64,000 bases of DNA from an uncultured Prevotella sp. (GCA_905233165.1 CAJODL010000012.1:40362-104361); one strand, 5' to 3'. Positions 8,229 to 17,594 are shown, numbered from the stretch's first letter. Numbers and translations: made by a program. Notes: generated from the letters alone by a model not told the origin.

Positions 8229-10112
8229 ATGAAAAAGAAAATTTTGATTATGGCCCTTGCGGCTTGTGGTTGTGGCACATACGCTGCAGAGCCAACAGAT
8301 AGCGTGTCCCTTGAAAATGTTACAGTAACAGGAGTCCGTAGCGCTGCAGATATCAGGCAGTTGCCATTTACTGTTACGACAATAAGTAAAGAGGTTCTTA
8401 ACGAAAACTATAGGCAGAACATCTTACCTACATTGACAGAACAAGTACCAGGTCTTATGGTAGCCTCTCGTGGCATCTTGGGCTATGGCGTAAGTAATGG
8501 TGCTGCTGGTGGTATGACAATGCGTGGTTTGTCAAGTGGAGCAGGCCAAATGATGGTGCTTATTGATGGACATCCACAGTATAATGGTGTATATGGCCAC
8601 AGCATTGCTGACAGTTATTACAGCATGATGGCTGAAAGGGTAGAGGTGCTTCGTGGCCCTGCTTCCGTATTGTATGGAAGCAATGCTATGGGAGGCGTCA
8701 TCAATATTGTTACCGATGACCTCTCGACGCTTCGTAATGGCACACAAACAATGATAGGCGTTGGCGCAGGCAGCTATGGAACTATCCAGACGGAAGCAAT
8801 GAACAGATTGCGCAAGGGCAAGTTCTTCAGCTCTGTTGGGGGACAGTATTCACGTTCTGACAACCACAGGCCGAATATGGGCTTTGAGCAGTATGGTGGC
8901 TTCTTGAAGTTGGGGTATGACTTCTCTGAACATTGGAAGTTGACAGGAGACGGATCTGTGACCCATTTCAATGCCAGCAATCCAGGTAAGGATACAGAGC
9001 CAAAACTGTGCAATGACCAATGGATAACCCGTATGACGGCCAATGTGGTGCTCGAGAATAATTTCGACAGAGTAAAAGGTGCAATTAGCATCTATGACAA
9101 CTTTGGCATCCATAAGATTGATGATGGATATAATGCCAATGGCGGCAAGCCACAGACAGATCTGTTCCGCAGCAGGGATGCACTTGCTGGAGTATCTTGG
9201 TATGAGACAATCAGAGCTTGGGAAGGCGCAAGCTGGACACTTGGTGTAGATTATCAGCACATCTATGGAAGAGCCTGGTACACAAACAAGCAGACAGGAG
9301 AAAAAGTCGTTACGCCACAACGTCTTAAGCAGAGTTGTCATGTACACGATAATGAGATAGCAGGTTATGTGCAGTATCATCAGAACCTGGGTGAGCGCTG
9401 GAGCCTTGATGCAGGCTTACGTGTAGACAACCACTCTCAGGCAGGAACACAGTGGATTCCTCAAGGTGGTATAGTATATCGTCCTATAGAAAATGGCCAG
9501 ATAAAGGCTCTCGTAAGCAAGGGTTTCCGCAATCCTACAACACGAGAAATGTATCTCTATGGCACAGCGAACAGCGATTCCCTGAAAGCTGAAAACATGA
9601 TGAACTATGAGATATCCTGGCATCATAGCCTGAAGGACTTGTCATACGGCTTGACAGCATTCTTCATTGATGGTAAGAATATGATACAGACGATTGCTGG
9701 CAGAAATGTCAACTCTGGTGGATTTATCAATAAGGGTATCGAGGCAGATGCATCTTGGAACGTAACACCTCATTGGACAGTAATGACTAACCATTCGTAT
9801 GTCTATATGCACAATCCAATTGTTGGCGCTCCTCGCTATAAGGGATACCTTGGAGCTCGCATGCATTATGGAAAATGGGGCGTTGTTGCAGGCTTGCAGC
9901 AGTTGTCTCACTTGTGTACTGAGGTAAATGCCAAGACTGGCAACAGTTATGAAAAGGCAACACTCTTGAATGTAACTGTTGACTACGAGCTGATGAAGGA
10001 TATTACTTTGTGGGCAAAGGGAGACAATCTGTTTGCTTGCAAATATGAGATAAACAAAGGTTATGTGATGCCAAGAGCAACATTCATGGCAGGCGTGAAG
10101 GTGAAGCTGTGA
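8229..10112 (+). CDS. TonB-dependent outer-membrane receptor
   Basis: 627 residues. A signal peptide (about 1-19) is followed by a TonB-box-like segment (ENVTVTG), a plug domain (about 45-155, with the DGHPQYNGVYGHS region and VEVLRGPASVLYGSNAMGG) and a 22-strand-type barrel ending in a terminal aromatic/hydrophobic strand. It lacks the carboxypeptidase-like N-terminal domain of SusC proteins and has no SusD neighbour, so it is closer to siderophore, haem or cobalamin receptors than to glycan importers. The substrate is not evident. It has its own promoter and is followed after 53 bp by a DUF362 protein. Confidence 0.92.
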   Translation: MKKKILIMALAACGCGTYAAEPTDSVSLENVTVTGVRSAADIRQLPFTVTTISKEVLNENYRQNILPTLTEQVPGLMVASRGILGYGVSNGAAGGMTMRGLSSGAGQMMVLIDGHPQYNGVYGHSIADSYYSMMAERVEVLRGPASVLYGSNAMGGVINIVTDDLSTLRNGTQTMIGVGAGSYGTIQTEAMNRLRKGKFFSSVGGQYSRSDNHRPNMGFEQYGGFLKLGYDFSEHWKLTGDGSVTHFNASNPGKDTEPKLCNDQWITRMTANVVLENNFDRVKGAISIYDNFGIHKIDDGYNANGGKPQTDLFRSRDALAGVSWYETIRAWEGASWTLGVDYQHIYGRAWYTNKQTGEKVVTPQRLKQSCHVHDNEIAGYVQYHQNLGERWSLDAGLRVDNHSQAGTQWIPQGGIVYRPIENGQIKALVSKGFRNPTTREMYLYGTANSDSLKAENMMNYEISWHHSLKDLSYGLTAFFIDGKNMIQTIAGRNVNSGGFINKGIEADASWNVTPHWTVMTNHSYVYMHNPIVGAPRYKGYLGARMHYGKWGVVAGLQQLSHLCTEVNAKTGNSYEKATLLNVTVDYELMKDITLWAKGDNLFACKYEINKGYVMPRATFMAGVKVKL

Positions 10113-10165
10113 AGGGTGAAGGATGATGGATGAAGGATTCAATATTCAATGTTCAATATTCAATG
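10113..10165 (+). repeat. spacer repeat of the TTCAATATTCAAT type
   Basis: GGATGATGGATGAAGGATTC is followed by repeated ATTCAATATTCAATGTTCAA units. The same unit is found inside the coding regions at 27235-27275 and 55545-55577. It reads in frame into the next gene but is best seen as spacer. Confidence 0.6.
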
Positions 10166-11128
10166 ATGAAAAGACTAATTGTTTTTGTATTTGTTGCATT
10201 AAGCACAATAATGTGCAATGCACAAAGTAAGGTATATCTGACTAAGGATATTACCCCTGATGGTTTGGTGAAAGTGTATGAGGCTCTTGGCGTAAAACCT
10301 GTTGGAAAGGTTGCTGTAAAGATTTCTACAGGAGAAATGGGTGGTAACAACTACTTGAAGCCAGCCCTGATAGAGAAACTGGTGAAGAAGGTTGATGGCA
10401 TTATCGTAGAATGCTGTACAGCTTATGGCGGCTCTCGTCAAGATAAGGCAAAGCATTGGGAAACAATCAAGGCTCATGGATTCCTCGATATCGCAAAGGT
10501 AGATATCATGGATGAATTTGGTGAGATAAAGATTCCTGTAAAGGATACCAAATGGCTGAAGTATGATATTGTGGGCGAACATGTAAAGAACTATGACTTC
10601 ATGATAAACCTGGCTCACTACAAAGGTCATCAGATGGGCGGTTTTGGCGGTGTGTTGAAGAATGCTTCTATTGGTGTTGCTTCTACTGCAGGAAAGGCTT
10701 ATATCCATTCTCATGGTGTGACAGAAAAGACTCCGGAATGCTGGCAATATACGCAGCCACAGGATGCTTTCATAGAGTCAATGGCAGCTGCAGCTCAGGC
10801 GGTTCATGATTATTTTGTTGCAAAATCAACTAATGGCGAGACGCGAATCATATATATCGCAGTTATGAATAATATGTCAATAGATTGTGACTGTGACAGC
10901 CATCCTGCAGAGCCACTGATTGCTGACTATGGAATCCTTGCGAGTCTTGACCCTGTTGCATTGGATCAGGCTTGTTATGACATCGTAACAAAGATTCATA
11001 ATGATGAGCATAACAATACCAAGCCATTATTGGATCGCATAGCAAAGCAACATGGTACACATATCTTGGAGTGGGGCGAAAAAATAGGCCTTGGAAGTAC
11101 CAAGTATGTTATCACAGAATTGAAATAA
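10166..11128 (+). CDS. DUF362 family exported protein
   Basis: 320 residues from the second of two adjacent ATGs (10163/10166), chosen because a clean signal peptide follows (MKRLIVFVFVALSTIMCNAQ). The body matches the DUF362 family: VAVKISTGEMGGNNYLKP, a central NLAHYKGHQMGGFGGVLKN segment and a C-terminal ILASLDPVALDQACYD. DUF362 proteins are often linked to Fe-S chemistry, but no classical ferredoxin motif is present. The short distance from the TonB receptor suggests co-transcription and possibly metal or cofactor handling; that is inference. A terminator follows at 11163. Confidence 0.85.
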   Translation: MKRLIVFVFVALSTIMCNAQSKVYLTKDITPDGLVKVYEALGVKPVGKVAVKISTGEMGGNNYLKPALIEKLVKKVDGIIVECCTAYGGSRQDKAKHWETIKAHGFLDIAKVDIMDEFGEIKIPVKDTKWLKYDIVGEHVKNYDFMINLAHYKGHQMGGFGGVLKNASIGVASTAGKAYIHSHGVTEKTPECWQYTQPQDAFIESMAAAAQAVHDYFVAKSTNGETRIIYIAVMNNMSIDCDCDSHPAEPLIADYGILASLDPVALDQACYDIVTKIHNDEHNNTKPLLDRIAKQHGTHILEWGEKIGLGSTKYVITELK

Positions 11129-11162
11129 AATTCTACGAACTCTTAAAATTCATTGGTATGAG

Positions 11163-11200
11163 GTGTGTCACTTTTTTGGGTGGCACACTTTTTTTATTTT
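11163..11200 (+). terminator. terminator after the DUF362 gene
   Basis: GTGTGTCAC (11163-11171) pairs with GTGGCACAC (11180-11188) over nine positions with one G-T pair, followed by TTTTTTTATTTT. It ends the TonB receptor/DUF362 unit. Confidence 0.75.
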
Positions 11201-11219
11201 GTGCGAGGGAGAGTTTCAA

Positions 11220-11303
11220 TTGCAAAGTCTGCAATTCAAATTGCAAAGTTTGCAATTCAGATTTCAAAGTTTGCAACATAGGTTTCAAAGTCTGCAATTG
11301 AAA
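11220..11303. repeat. four tandem copies of a 21-bp unit
   Basis: Units start at 11220, 11241, 11262 and 11283 and are variants of TTGCAAAGTTTGCAATTCA. As 21 is a multiple of three, frames on both strands stay open. On the minus strand each unit would encode a Leu-rich heptad such as LQTLKSE, like a coiled coil. No promoter or start supports translation, so it is listed as a repeat. Confidence 0.8.
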
Positions 11304-11394
11304 TTGTATAATGGGGAAATTATTTTGTAAGCTTTTCAATAAAATTGCAGAAGGCTGTTCTTTTTTACCTTTGAGGTAAATGTTTGAGGTTTTA

Positions 11395-11426
11395 TTTGCA
11401 TAATTCATAACTTATTCGTACCTCTG
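11395..11426 (+). promoter_or_regulatory. decayed third copy of the receptor/hisH promoter
   Basis: TTTG (11395-11398), 20 bp, TACCTCTG (11419-11426). The spacer again contains TTCATAACTTATTCG, but the -7 box has one mismatch. It looks like a degenerate copy of the active promoter 86 bp downstream. Confidence 0.4.
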
Positions 11427-11480
11427 ACTTCGTCGAAGGTACTCCGTCATGGAAATAAAATACAAAAAAATGTTTTTTTA

Positions 11481-11512
11481 TTTGTATTTCTCATAACTTA
11501 TTCGTAACTTTG
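11481..11512 (+). promoter_or_regulatory. promoter of the hisHAFIE operon
   Basis: TTTG (11481-11484), 20 bp, TAACTTTG (11505-11512). The spacer TATTTCTCATAACTTATTCG is almost the same as in the TonB receptor promoter. The leader between it and hisH contains a GC-rich palindromic stretch around 11558-11590 (CCCTCCC...GGGCGGGAG). Confidence 0.7.
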
Positions 11513-11620
11513 CAGCCCATATTGTGTGTATGTGTATGCGCGTACACGTGAAAAGGACCCTCCCCAGCCCTCCCTTAAAGGGCGGGAGAAAAGTTAATAG
11601 TTACCATTAAACATTGAAAG

Positions 11621-12214
11621 GTGAAAGTAGCAATAGTAAAATATAATGCAGGTAATATCTTCTCGGTAATCAATGCTGTTAAGCGTCTTGGTGTAGAACC
11701 ATTGTGGACAGATGATGCCGAGGAATTACTGGCGGCAGACAAGGTGATATTCCCAGGTCAGGGAGAAGCAAGCCACGCTATGGCATATCTTCGTGAGAGA
11801 GGACTCGATAAGGTTATTCTCGATATGAAGCAACCAGTGTTGGGCATCTGTATCGGTCAGCAGCTATTGTGCAGACACTCCGAAGAGGGTAATACAGACT
11901 GCCTCGGGGTGTTTCCGATGGACGTGAAGCGCTTCCATCCACAGAAGCACGAGGACAAGATACCACAGATGGGATGGAACAGCATCTACGACCTCAAGAC
12001 TCCGCTCTTTAAGGACGTAAACGAAAAGGACTTCGTGTATTTCGTGCATAGCTACTATGTGCCTTTCGATGAGAAATACACTATAGCGAAGGCAGATTTC
12101 ACTTTGCCTTATTCTGCTGCCATCAACAAAGATAATTTCTATGCTACTCAGTTTCACCCAGAGAAATCAGGTAGTGTGGGTGCAAAGATATTGAAAAACT
12201 TTTTAGAACTATGA
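11621..12214 (+). CDS. hisH: imidazole glycerol phosphate synthase, glutaminase subunit HisH
   Basis: 197 residues, the usual HisH length. The class I glutamine amidotransferase triad is visible: C77 in GICIGQQLLC, and H179/E181 in QFHPEKS. HisH releases ammonia from glutamine and channels it to HisF. The start is a GTG at 11621, since the family N-terminus (KVAIVKYNAGN) begins there and GAAAG lies just upstream. The stop overlaps the hisA start by four bases. First gene of the hisH-A-F-I-E block. Confidence 0.96.
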   Translation: MKVAIVKYNAGNIFSVINAVKRLGVEPLWTDDAEELLAADKVIFPGQGEASHAMAYLRERGLDKVILDMKQPVLGICIGQQLLCRHSEEGNTDCLGVFPMDVKRFHPQKHEDKIPQMGWNSIYDLKTPLFKDVNEKDFVYFVHSYYVPFDEKYTIAKADFTLPYSAAINKDNFYATQFHPEKSGSVGAKILKNFLEL

Positions 12215-12930
12215 TAGAGTTAATCCCTGCTATAGACCTCATTGACGGTAAGTGCGTGCGCCTTACCAAGGGTGAGTATGACAGCAAGAGAATATACAAC
12301 GAAGACCCTGTTGCGCAAGCTAAGGAGTTTGAGAAACTTGGCTTCAAGCGCCTGCATATGGTTGACTTGGATGGAGCCAAGAGCAAGCATGTTGTCAATG
12401 ATGATGTGTTGAAGGCAGTAACACAGGAAACCAATCTTATCGTAGATTTTGGTGGAGGCATCAAGACAGAGGAAGACATCGAGAAAGCCTTCAATGCTGG
12501 GGCATCAATGGTTACTGTCGGTAGCATCGCTGTGACAAAACCAGAACTGTTTATGGGCTGGATGGAGAAGTATGGTGCGGAAAGAATGATTCTTGGTGCA
12601 GATGTGAGAAACGGCAAAGTCAGCATCAATGGATGGCTGGAGGATTCAGAAGAAGACCTGTTGCCATTCCTGAAGAAATATGTTGACAGAGGCGTCAAGA
12701 ATGTTCTTTGTACAGAAATATCAAAAGACGGCACTCTTCAAGGACCTGCTACAGCACTCTATGTCGAGATAATGAAGGCTTATCCGTCTTTGCATCTGAT
12801 AGCTTCTGGCGGAGTATCATGCAATGAAGACATCAAGCAGCTGGATGCAAACGGTATTCCTGCTGTAGTATTTGGCAAGGCCTATTATGAGGGAAAAATT
12901 AGGAGTGAGGAGTTGGGAATTAGGAGTTAG
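12211..12930 (+). CDS. hisA: phosphoribosylformimino-5-aminoimidazole carboxamide ribotide isomerase HisA
   Basis: 239 residues with the HisA (beta/alpha)8 barrel: LIPAIDLIDGKCVRL with catalytic Asp8, DFGGGIKT and LGADVRNGKVSINGW with the second Asp. It isomerises ProFAR to PRFAR. The last dozen residues (KIRSEELGIRS) are encoded by the spacer repeat GGAGTGAGGAGTTGGGAATTAGG, so the native C-terminus has been altered or extended by repeat sequence. Confidence 0.96.
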   Translation: MIELIPAIDLIDGKCVRLTKGEYDSKRIYNEDPVAQAKEFEKLGFKRLHMVDLDGAKSKHVVNDDVLKAVTQETNLIVDFGGGIKTEEDIEKAFNAGASMVTVGSIAVTKPELFMGWMEKYGAERMILGADVRNGKVSINGWLEDSEEDLLPFLKKYVDRGVKNVLCTEISKDGTLQGPATALYVEIMKAYPSLHLIASGGVSCNEDIKQLDANGIPAVVFGKAYYEGKIRSEELGIRS

Positions 12931-12962
12931 GAATTAGGAATTAGGAGTGAGGAGTTAAGAAT
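12896..12962 (+). repeat. spacer repeat that enters the end of hisA
   Basis: Runs of AATTAGGAGT and GTGAGGAGTT variants fill the gap between hisA and hisF and supply the final codons of hisA. It is a clear example of a spacer repeat turned into coding sequence. Confidence 0.7.
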
Positions 12963-12963
12963 T

Positions 12964-13716
12964 ATGTTAGCAAAACGTATAGTTCCGTGTCTTGATGTCA
13001 AGAATGGCGAAACCGTAAAGGGAACCAATTTCGTCAATCTCCGCTCTGCTGGCGACCCGGTGGAGTTGGGTAGGGCTTATAGCGATTGTGGTGCTGATGA
13101 ATTGGTATATCTCGATATTACAGCATCTCATGAAGGCAGAAAGACCTTTACCGATATGGTGACCCGCGTGGCTTATGAAATCAATATCCCTTTCACAGTA
13201 GGTGGAGGCATCAATGCCATAGAGGATGTTGACAGAATGCTTGCTGCTGGTGCTGATAAGGTCAGTGTCAACAGTGCAGCTCTTCGTCGCCCAGAGTTTA
13301 TTGATGAGATAGCCCATAAATATGGTTCTCAGGTTTGTGTTTGTGCCATCGATGCCCGCAATGATGAAGATGGTTGGCATTGTTATGTTAATGGTGGCAG
13401 AATCAGAGTAGAGCGCACTCTCCTTGATTGGGCGAAAGAAGTTGCAGACAGAGGAGCAGGCGAAATCCTGTTCACCTCAATGAATCATGATGGTGTGAAG
13501 AAAGGATTTGCCAATGAGGCACTGGCCATGTTGGCAGATGCGTTGCCAATACCAATCATTGCTTCTGGCGGAGCAGGAGCAAAAGAGCATTTTCGTGATG
13601 TGTTTAACATCGGGCATGCTGATGCTGCGTTGGCTGCAAGCGTGTTCCATTTTGGAGAAATACCAGTACCAGAATTGAAAGATTATTTACGAAAAGAAGG
13701 AATAGTAGTAAGATGA
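12964..13716 (+). CDS. hisF: imidazole glycerol phosphate synthase, cyclase subunit HisF
   Basis: 250 residues, full length for HisF. The barrel shows the two catalytic aspartates in [14 protein letters not shown] and VCAIDARND and phosphate-binding loops VGGGIN and ASGGAGA. HisF joins ammonia from HisH with PRFAR to give imidazole glycerol phosphate and AICAR. The stop overlaps the hisI ATG by four bases. Confidence 0.97.
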   Translation: MLAKRIVPCLDVKNGETVKGTNFVNLRSAGDPVELGRAYSDCGADELVYLDITASHEGRKTFTDMVTRVAYEINIPFTVGGGINAIEDVDRMLAAGADKVSVNSAALRRPEFIDEIAHKYGSQVCVCAIDARNDEDGWHCYVNGGRIRVERTLLDWAKEVADRGAGEILFTSMNHDGVKKGFANEALAMLADALPIPIIASGGAGAKEHFRDVFNIGHADAALAASVFHFGEIPVPELKDYLRKEGIVVR

Positions 13717-14024
13717 AAATAGATTTTGAAAAAGGTGGCGGCTTAGTGCCAGCAATCATCCAAGACGCTGTGACAAAGAATGTCCTTATGTTGGGATACA
13801 TGAATGAGGAGTCTTTGAAGAAGACCCTGGAAACCAAGAAGGTTACCTTTTGGAGTCGTGGCAGAAAGTGTCTTTGGACAAAGGGCGAAACTAGTGGTAA
13901 CTTCCTCGACCTTGTCGATATCAAGGTTGATTGTGATAATGATACTCTCCTCGTAAAGGTTCATCCACATGGACCAACATGTCATACAGGAACAGATACA
14001 TGTTGGGGAGAGGAAAATGTGTAG
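13713..14024 (+). CDS. hisI: phosphoribosyl-AMP cyclohydrolase HisI
   Basis: 103 residues covering only the cyclohydrolase domain. [17 protein letters not shown], the Asp cluster DIKVDCDND (Mg2+) and the zinc Cys residues in [13 protein letters not shown] are all present. It opens the adenine ring of PR-AMP. Many Bacteroidetes carry a fused HisIE; here the protein stops after the first domain, and HisE is a separate gene 58 bp downstream. Confidence 0.95.
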   Translation: MKIDFEKGGGLVPAIIQDAVTKNVLMLGYMNEESLKKTLETKKVTFWSRGRKCLWTKGETSGNFLDLVDIKVDCDNDTLLVKVHPHGPTCHTGTDTCWGEENV

Positions 14025-14061
14025 AGTGAAGTTTAAAGTTTAGAGTTTAAAGTTTAAAGAA
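14025..14061 (+). repeat. spacer repeat splitting hisI and hisE
   Basis: AGTTTAAAGTTTAGAGTTTAAAG-type units lie exactly between the two domains that are fused in many relatives. Confidence 0.6.
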
Positions 14062-14082
14062 AAATATAAAAGCAAAAATATA

Positions 14083-14397
14083 ATGGAAGAGAAAAATCCC
14101 CTTTTATTCCTGAGTGAGTTACAGGATTTCATTGAGAAGAGACATGAAGAGATGCCTGAAGGTAGTTATACAACATCGCTGTTCAAGGATGGCTTGAATC
14201 GTATGGCGCAGAAAGTTGGTGAAGAAGCATTGGAGCTAGTTATTGAAGCAACCAATGGTACTAATGACCGATTGATTTATGAAGGCTCGGATATGTTGTA
14301 TCACCTCATAGTCCTCTTGACAAGCAAAGGCCTTCGTATTGAAGATATGGCACGCGAATTGATGGAGCGCCATAATCCAGGTTGGCAGAAACACTAA
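14083..14397 (+). CDS. hisE: phosphoribosyl-ATP pyrophosphatase HisE
   Basis: 104 residues with the all-alpha MazG-like HisE fold. SYTTSLFKDGLNRMAQKVGEEALELVIEA carries the conserved K-x-x-E-E-x-x-E metal-binding pattern, and the second helix pair YEGSDMLYHLIVLL the E/D pair. It hydrolyses PR-ATP to PR-AMP, the step before HisI. Last his gene in this block; hisG, D, C and B are not in the window. Confidence 0.94.
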   Translation: MEEKNPLLFLSELQDFIEKRHEEMPEGSYTTSLFKDGLNRMAQKVGEEALELVIEATNGTNDRLIYEGSDMLYHLIVLLTSKGLRIEDMARELMERHNPGWQKH

Positions 14398-14416
14398 TCC
14401 CCAAAAACAGAGAATC

Positions 14417-15091
14417 ATGTTAATCACATATAAGAATGTTTCAATTCGCCACGAAGATGATGACGACAACGTGTTAAAAGGCGTTGATCTTGAAGTGGCA
14501 GCAGGAGATTTGGTTTATCTCATTGGTAAAGTAGGCTCTGGTAAAAGTTCTCTTATCCGCTCTTTCTATGGAGAGGTGGAGGTAGATGAATGTGATGAGG
14601 CTACCGTATTAGGACATGATATGTTTTCTATAAGTCGTGAAGACCTTCAGCCTTTGCGTCGGGAGTTAGGAATTATTTTCCAAGATTTCAAATTGCTTAC
14701 AGATCGCAATATCCATAAGAATCTGGAATTCATACTGAAGGCTACTGGCTGGAATGATAAAACAGACAGAGAGCAGAGAATCTCTGAGGTCTTGCGTGAT
14801 GTAAAGATGGAAGGCTGTGAGAATAAAATGCCTCACGAATTATCTGGTGGTGAACAGCAGCGTATCGCTATAGCACGAGCATTGCTTAATTCCCCAAAGG
14901 TATTGCTTGCTGATGAGCCAACAGGAAACCTTGACCCAGAAACAACAGATCAGATTATGGGAGTGTTTAAGGAGATAGCTATCGCAGGAACAGCAGTTAT
15001 CATTGCAACCCATAATATGGCTATTCTGGAAAAATTCCCTGGAACAGTATATCAGTGCGAGGGACAGAATTTTACAAAATACGAAAATTAA
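14417..15091 (+). CDS. ftsE: FtsE-like cell-division ABC ATPase
   Basis: 224 residues with all ABC ATPase motifs: Walker [11 protein letters not shown]-loop IFQDFKLL, signature LSGGEQQR, Walker [14 protein letters not shown] and the H-loop His in ATHNM. The short length and the Q-loop and Walker B context fit FtsE, which with FtsX regulates septal peptidoglycan hydrolysis. Its FtsX partner is encoded 24 kb away on the other strand (38377-39261), so the usual ftsEX pair is split, as is common in Bacteroidetes. It lies 19 bp after hisE. Confidence 0.88.
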   Translation: MLITYKNVSIRHEDDDDNVLKGVDLEVAAGDLVYLIGKVGSGKSSLIRSFYGEVEVDECDEATVLGHDMFSISREDLQPLRRELGIIFQDFKLLTDRNIHKNLEFILKATGWNDKTDREQRISEVLRDVKMEGCENKMPHELSGGEQQRIAIARALLNSPKVLLADEPTGNLDPETTDQIMGVFKEIAIAGTAVIIATHNMAILEKFPGTVYQCEGQNFTKYEN

Positions 15092-15111
15092 ATACAAATA
15101 CAAATAGCAAT

Positions 15112-16428
15112 ATGAAAGTAATGAAATTTGGTGGTACCTCAGTTGGTACTGCAGAACGTATGAAGGGCGTAGCAAAACTTGTAACACGCTCAGGTGAACC
15201 AACATTTGTTGTCCTCTCTGCTATGTCAGGCACAACAAACTCTCTTGTTGAGATTTCTGATTATCTCTACAAGAAAAATCCAGAAGGTGCTCAGGAGGTT
15301 ATCAATCAGCTTGAGAAGAAATATATGGGTCATGTAGAAGAACTCTATTCTACAGACGAGATGAAGAAGAAGACAGCAGAATTCCTTCGTAAGGAGTTCA
15401 ACTATCTTCGCACCTTCACCAAGGATACCTTTACATCATTCGAGGAAAAGATTGTTGTTGCTCAAGGTGAGGTTATGAGTACCAATATGGTTACCAACTA
15501 CCTTAATGAGCAGGGAGTAAAGACCGTACTCCTTGATGCTCTTACATTCATGCGTACAGACAAAAACTCTGAGCCAGATATGCCTTTCATCAAGGAGAAT
15601 CTTGACAGAGTAATGCGCACTCATCAGGGTTATCAGATATATATCACCCAGGGCTTCGTATGTAAGAATGCATACGACGAGGTGGATAACCTGCAGCGTG
15701 GTGGCTCTGACTATACAGCTTCTTTGATTGGTGCTGCTATGATGTCTGACGAGATACAGATTTGGACAGACATCGACGGTATGCATAACAATGACCCTCG
15801 TATTGTTGAGAAGACAGATGCAGTTCATCAGCTTAACTTCGAAGAGGCTGCTGAGTTGGCATACTTTGGCGCAAAGATTCTTCATCCTACCTGTGTTCAG
15901 CCAGCTAAGTATGCTGGTGTGCCTGTTCGCATCAAGAATACTATGGATCCAGATGCTGAGGGTACAGTAATTGACAATGTGCTTGTTCGTGGTAAGATTA
16001 AGGCTGTTGCTGCAAAAGATAATATCACAGCTATCAAGGTTAAGTCTTCTCGCATGCTGCTTGCTACTGGTTTCCTCCGCAAGGTGTTCGAGATATTCGA
16101 GACCTACAGCACACCAATCGATATGGTGACCACTTCTGAGGTGGGTGTCAGCGTTACTATCGACAAGACAGCAAACCTCACAAAGATAATGGATGAGTTG
16201 AAGAAGTATGGTACTGTTACTGTCGATTCTGATATGTGTATCATCTGTGTCGTTGGTGATCTCGATTGGAGCAATATCGGCTTCGAAACGCTTGTAACAG
16301 ATGCTATGCAGAATATCCCTGTTCGCATGATTTCTTATGGTGGTTCAAACTACAATATCTCATTCCTTATTCGTGAGCAGGACAAGAAACGTGCTCTGCA
16401 GAACCTTAGCGCAAAACTCTTCAACTAA
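15112..16428 (+). CDS. lysC: aspartate kinase (lysine-type)
   Basis: 438 residues. KFGGTSVGTAERM is the kinase N-terminal motif, GGSDYTASLIGAAM the aspartate/ATP-binding region and the last 140 residues form paired ACT domains for feedback control. It is monofunctional, with no homoserine dehydrogenase domain. It makes aspartyl phosphate for lysine and threonine. The frame extends upstream into ftsE, but the ATG at 15112 gives the family N-terminus. It is followed 17 bp later by lysA, so lysine biosynthesis is the likely role. Confidence 0.95.
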   Translation: MKVMKFGGTSVGTAERMKGVAKLVTRSGEPTFVVLSAMSGTTNSLVEISDYLYKKNPEGAQEVINQLEKKYMGHVEELYSTDEMKKKTAEFLRKEFNYLRTFTKDTFTSFEEKIVVAQGEVMSTNMVTNYLNEQGVKTVLLDALTFMRTDKNSEPDMPFIKENLDRVMRTHQGYQIYITQGFVCKNAYDEVDNLQRGGSDYTASLIGAAMMSDEIQIWTDIDGMHNNDPRIVEKTDAVHQLNFEEAAELAYFGAKILHPTCVQPAKYAGVPVRIKNTMDPDAEGTVIDNVLVRGKIKAVAAKDNITAIKVKSSRMLLATGFLRKVFEIFETYSTPIDMVTTSEVGVSVTIDKTANLTKIMDELKKYGTVTVDSDMCIICVVGDLDWSNIGFETLVTDAMQNIPVRMISYGGSNYNISFLIREQDKKRALQNLSAKLFN

Positions 16429-16445
16429 TCAGAACACTAACACAA

Positions 16446-17594
16446 ATGTTGAATAAAAAAGATAAATTCAAGGAACTGCAAACTCCTTTCTACTATTACG
16501 ACAAGGCGTTGCTTGATGACACTCTACAGGTTATCAACAACTGCCTGAAGGAGTATCCGCAGTGTCATCTCCACTATGCTGTGAAAGCAAATGCTAATCC
16601 TGCTGTTCTCAAAGAGATACAAAAGGCTGGCTTTGGCGTTGACTGCGTCAGTGGTGGTGAGATACAACAGGCCTTGGATGCTGGATTTGATGCTAAGAAA
16701 ATAGTTTATGCTGGAGTAGGAAAGGCTGATTGGGAGATAAACCTTGGCCTTGATGCTGGCATCTTCTGTTTTAATGTAGAGTCAGAATCTGAATTGCAGA
16801 TTATCAATGAGCTGGCAGGCGAAAAGGGCAAGATTGCTTGTGTGTGTTTTCGCATAAATCCGAATGTGGGTGCTCATACTCATGCCAATATCACCACTGG
16901 CCTTGCAGAGAATAAGTTTGGTATCGCTATGGAGGATATGGAACTTGCTATCCGTGAGGCCTATGAACTTCCAAATATCGAATTCCTGGGACTGCACTTC
17001 CATATTGGTAGCCAGATTCTTGATATGGGTGACTTTGAAGCATTGTGTTCTCGTATCAATGAACTGCAGGACCGCTTGGAGGCACAGGATATCAAGGTAA
17101 AGGTTATCAATGTCGGTGGTGGCTTGGGTATTGCCTATAATGACCCAGACGGAAAGCCTATACCAGACTTTGAGAAGTATTTCGCAACCTACGCCAAGAA
17201 CCTGAAACTCCGCGAGGGTCAGGAGGTGCATTGTGAATTAGGACGTGCTGTCGTAGGTCAGATGGGTAGCCTCATTACTCGTGTGCTTTATGTGAAGCAT
17301 GCTCATGTGAAGTCTTTCGTAATAGTAGATGCTGGCATGAGTGACCTGATACGCCCTGCTCTCTATGATGCTCATCATGATATTCAGTTGTTGGAAGATT
17401 GTGAGGGTAGGGAGATGTGCACTTATGATGTGGTAGGTCCTATCTGCGAGTCGTCTGATGTCTTTGCTAAGGATGAGAAAATGCCTGAATGCAGACGTGG
17501 CGACCTGATTGCTTTGCGTTCTGCTGGAGCATATGGCGAGATAATGGCATGTCAGTATAATTGTCGTAAGTTACCTAAGGGCTATTTATTTTAA
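16446..17594 (+). CDS. lysA: diaminopimelate decarboxylase
   Basis: 382 residues, a fold-type III PLP enzyme. The PLP lysine is in HYAVKANANP; VDCVSGGE, LGLHFHIGSQI, VGGGLGI and VGPICESSDVF are the family motifs for PLP, substrate and the dimer Cys. It converts meso-diaminopimelate to lysine. In the usual EPGR motif this protein has ELGR, as in some other Bacteroidales sequences. It forms a unit with lysC. Confidence 0.94.
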   Translation: MLNKKDKFKELQTPFYYYDKALLDDTLQVINNCLKEYPQCHLHYAVKANANPAVLKEIQKAGFGVDCVSGGEIQQALDAGFDAKKIVYAGVGKADWEINLGLDAGIFCFNVESESELQIINELAGEKGKIACVCFRINPNVGAHTHANITTGLAENKFGIAMEDMELAIREAYELPNIEFLGLHFHIGSQILDMGDFEALCSRINELQDRLEAQDIKVKVINVGGGLGIAYNDPDGKPIPDFEKYFATYAKNLKLREGQEVHCELGRAVVGQMGSLITRVLYVKHAHVKSFVIVDAGMSDLIRPALYDAHHDIQLLEDCEGREMCTYDVVGPICESSDVFAKDEKMPECRRGDLIALRSAGAYGEIMACQYNCRKLPKGYLF

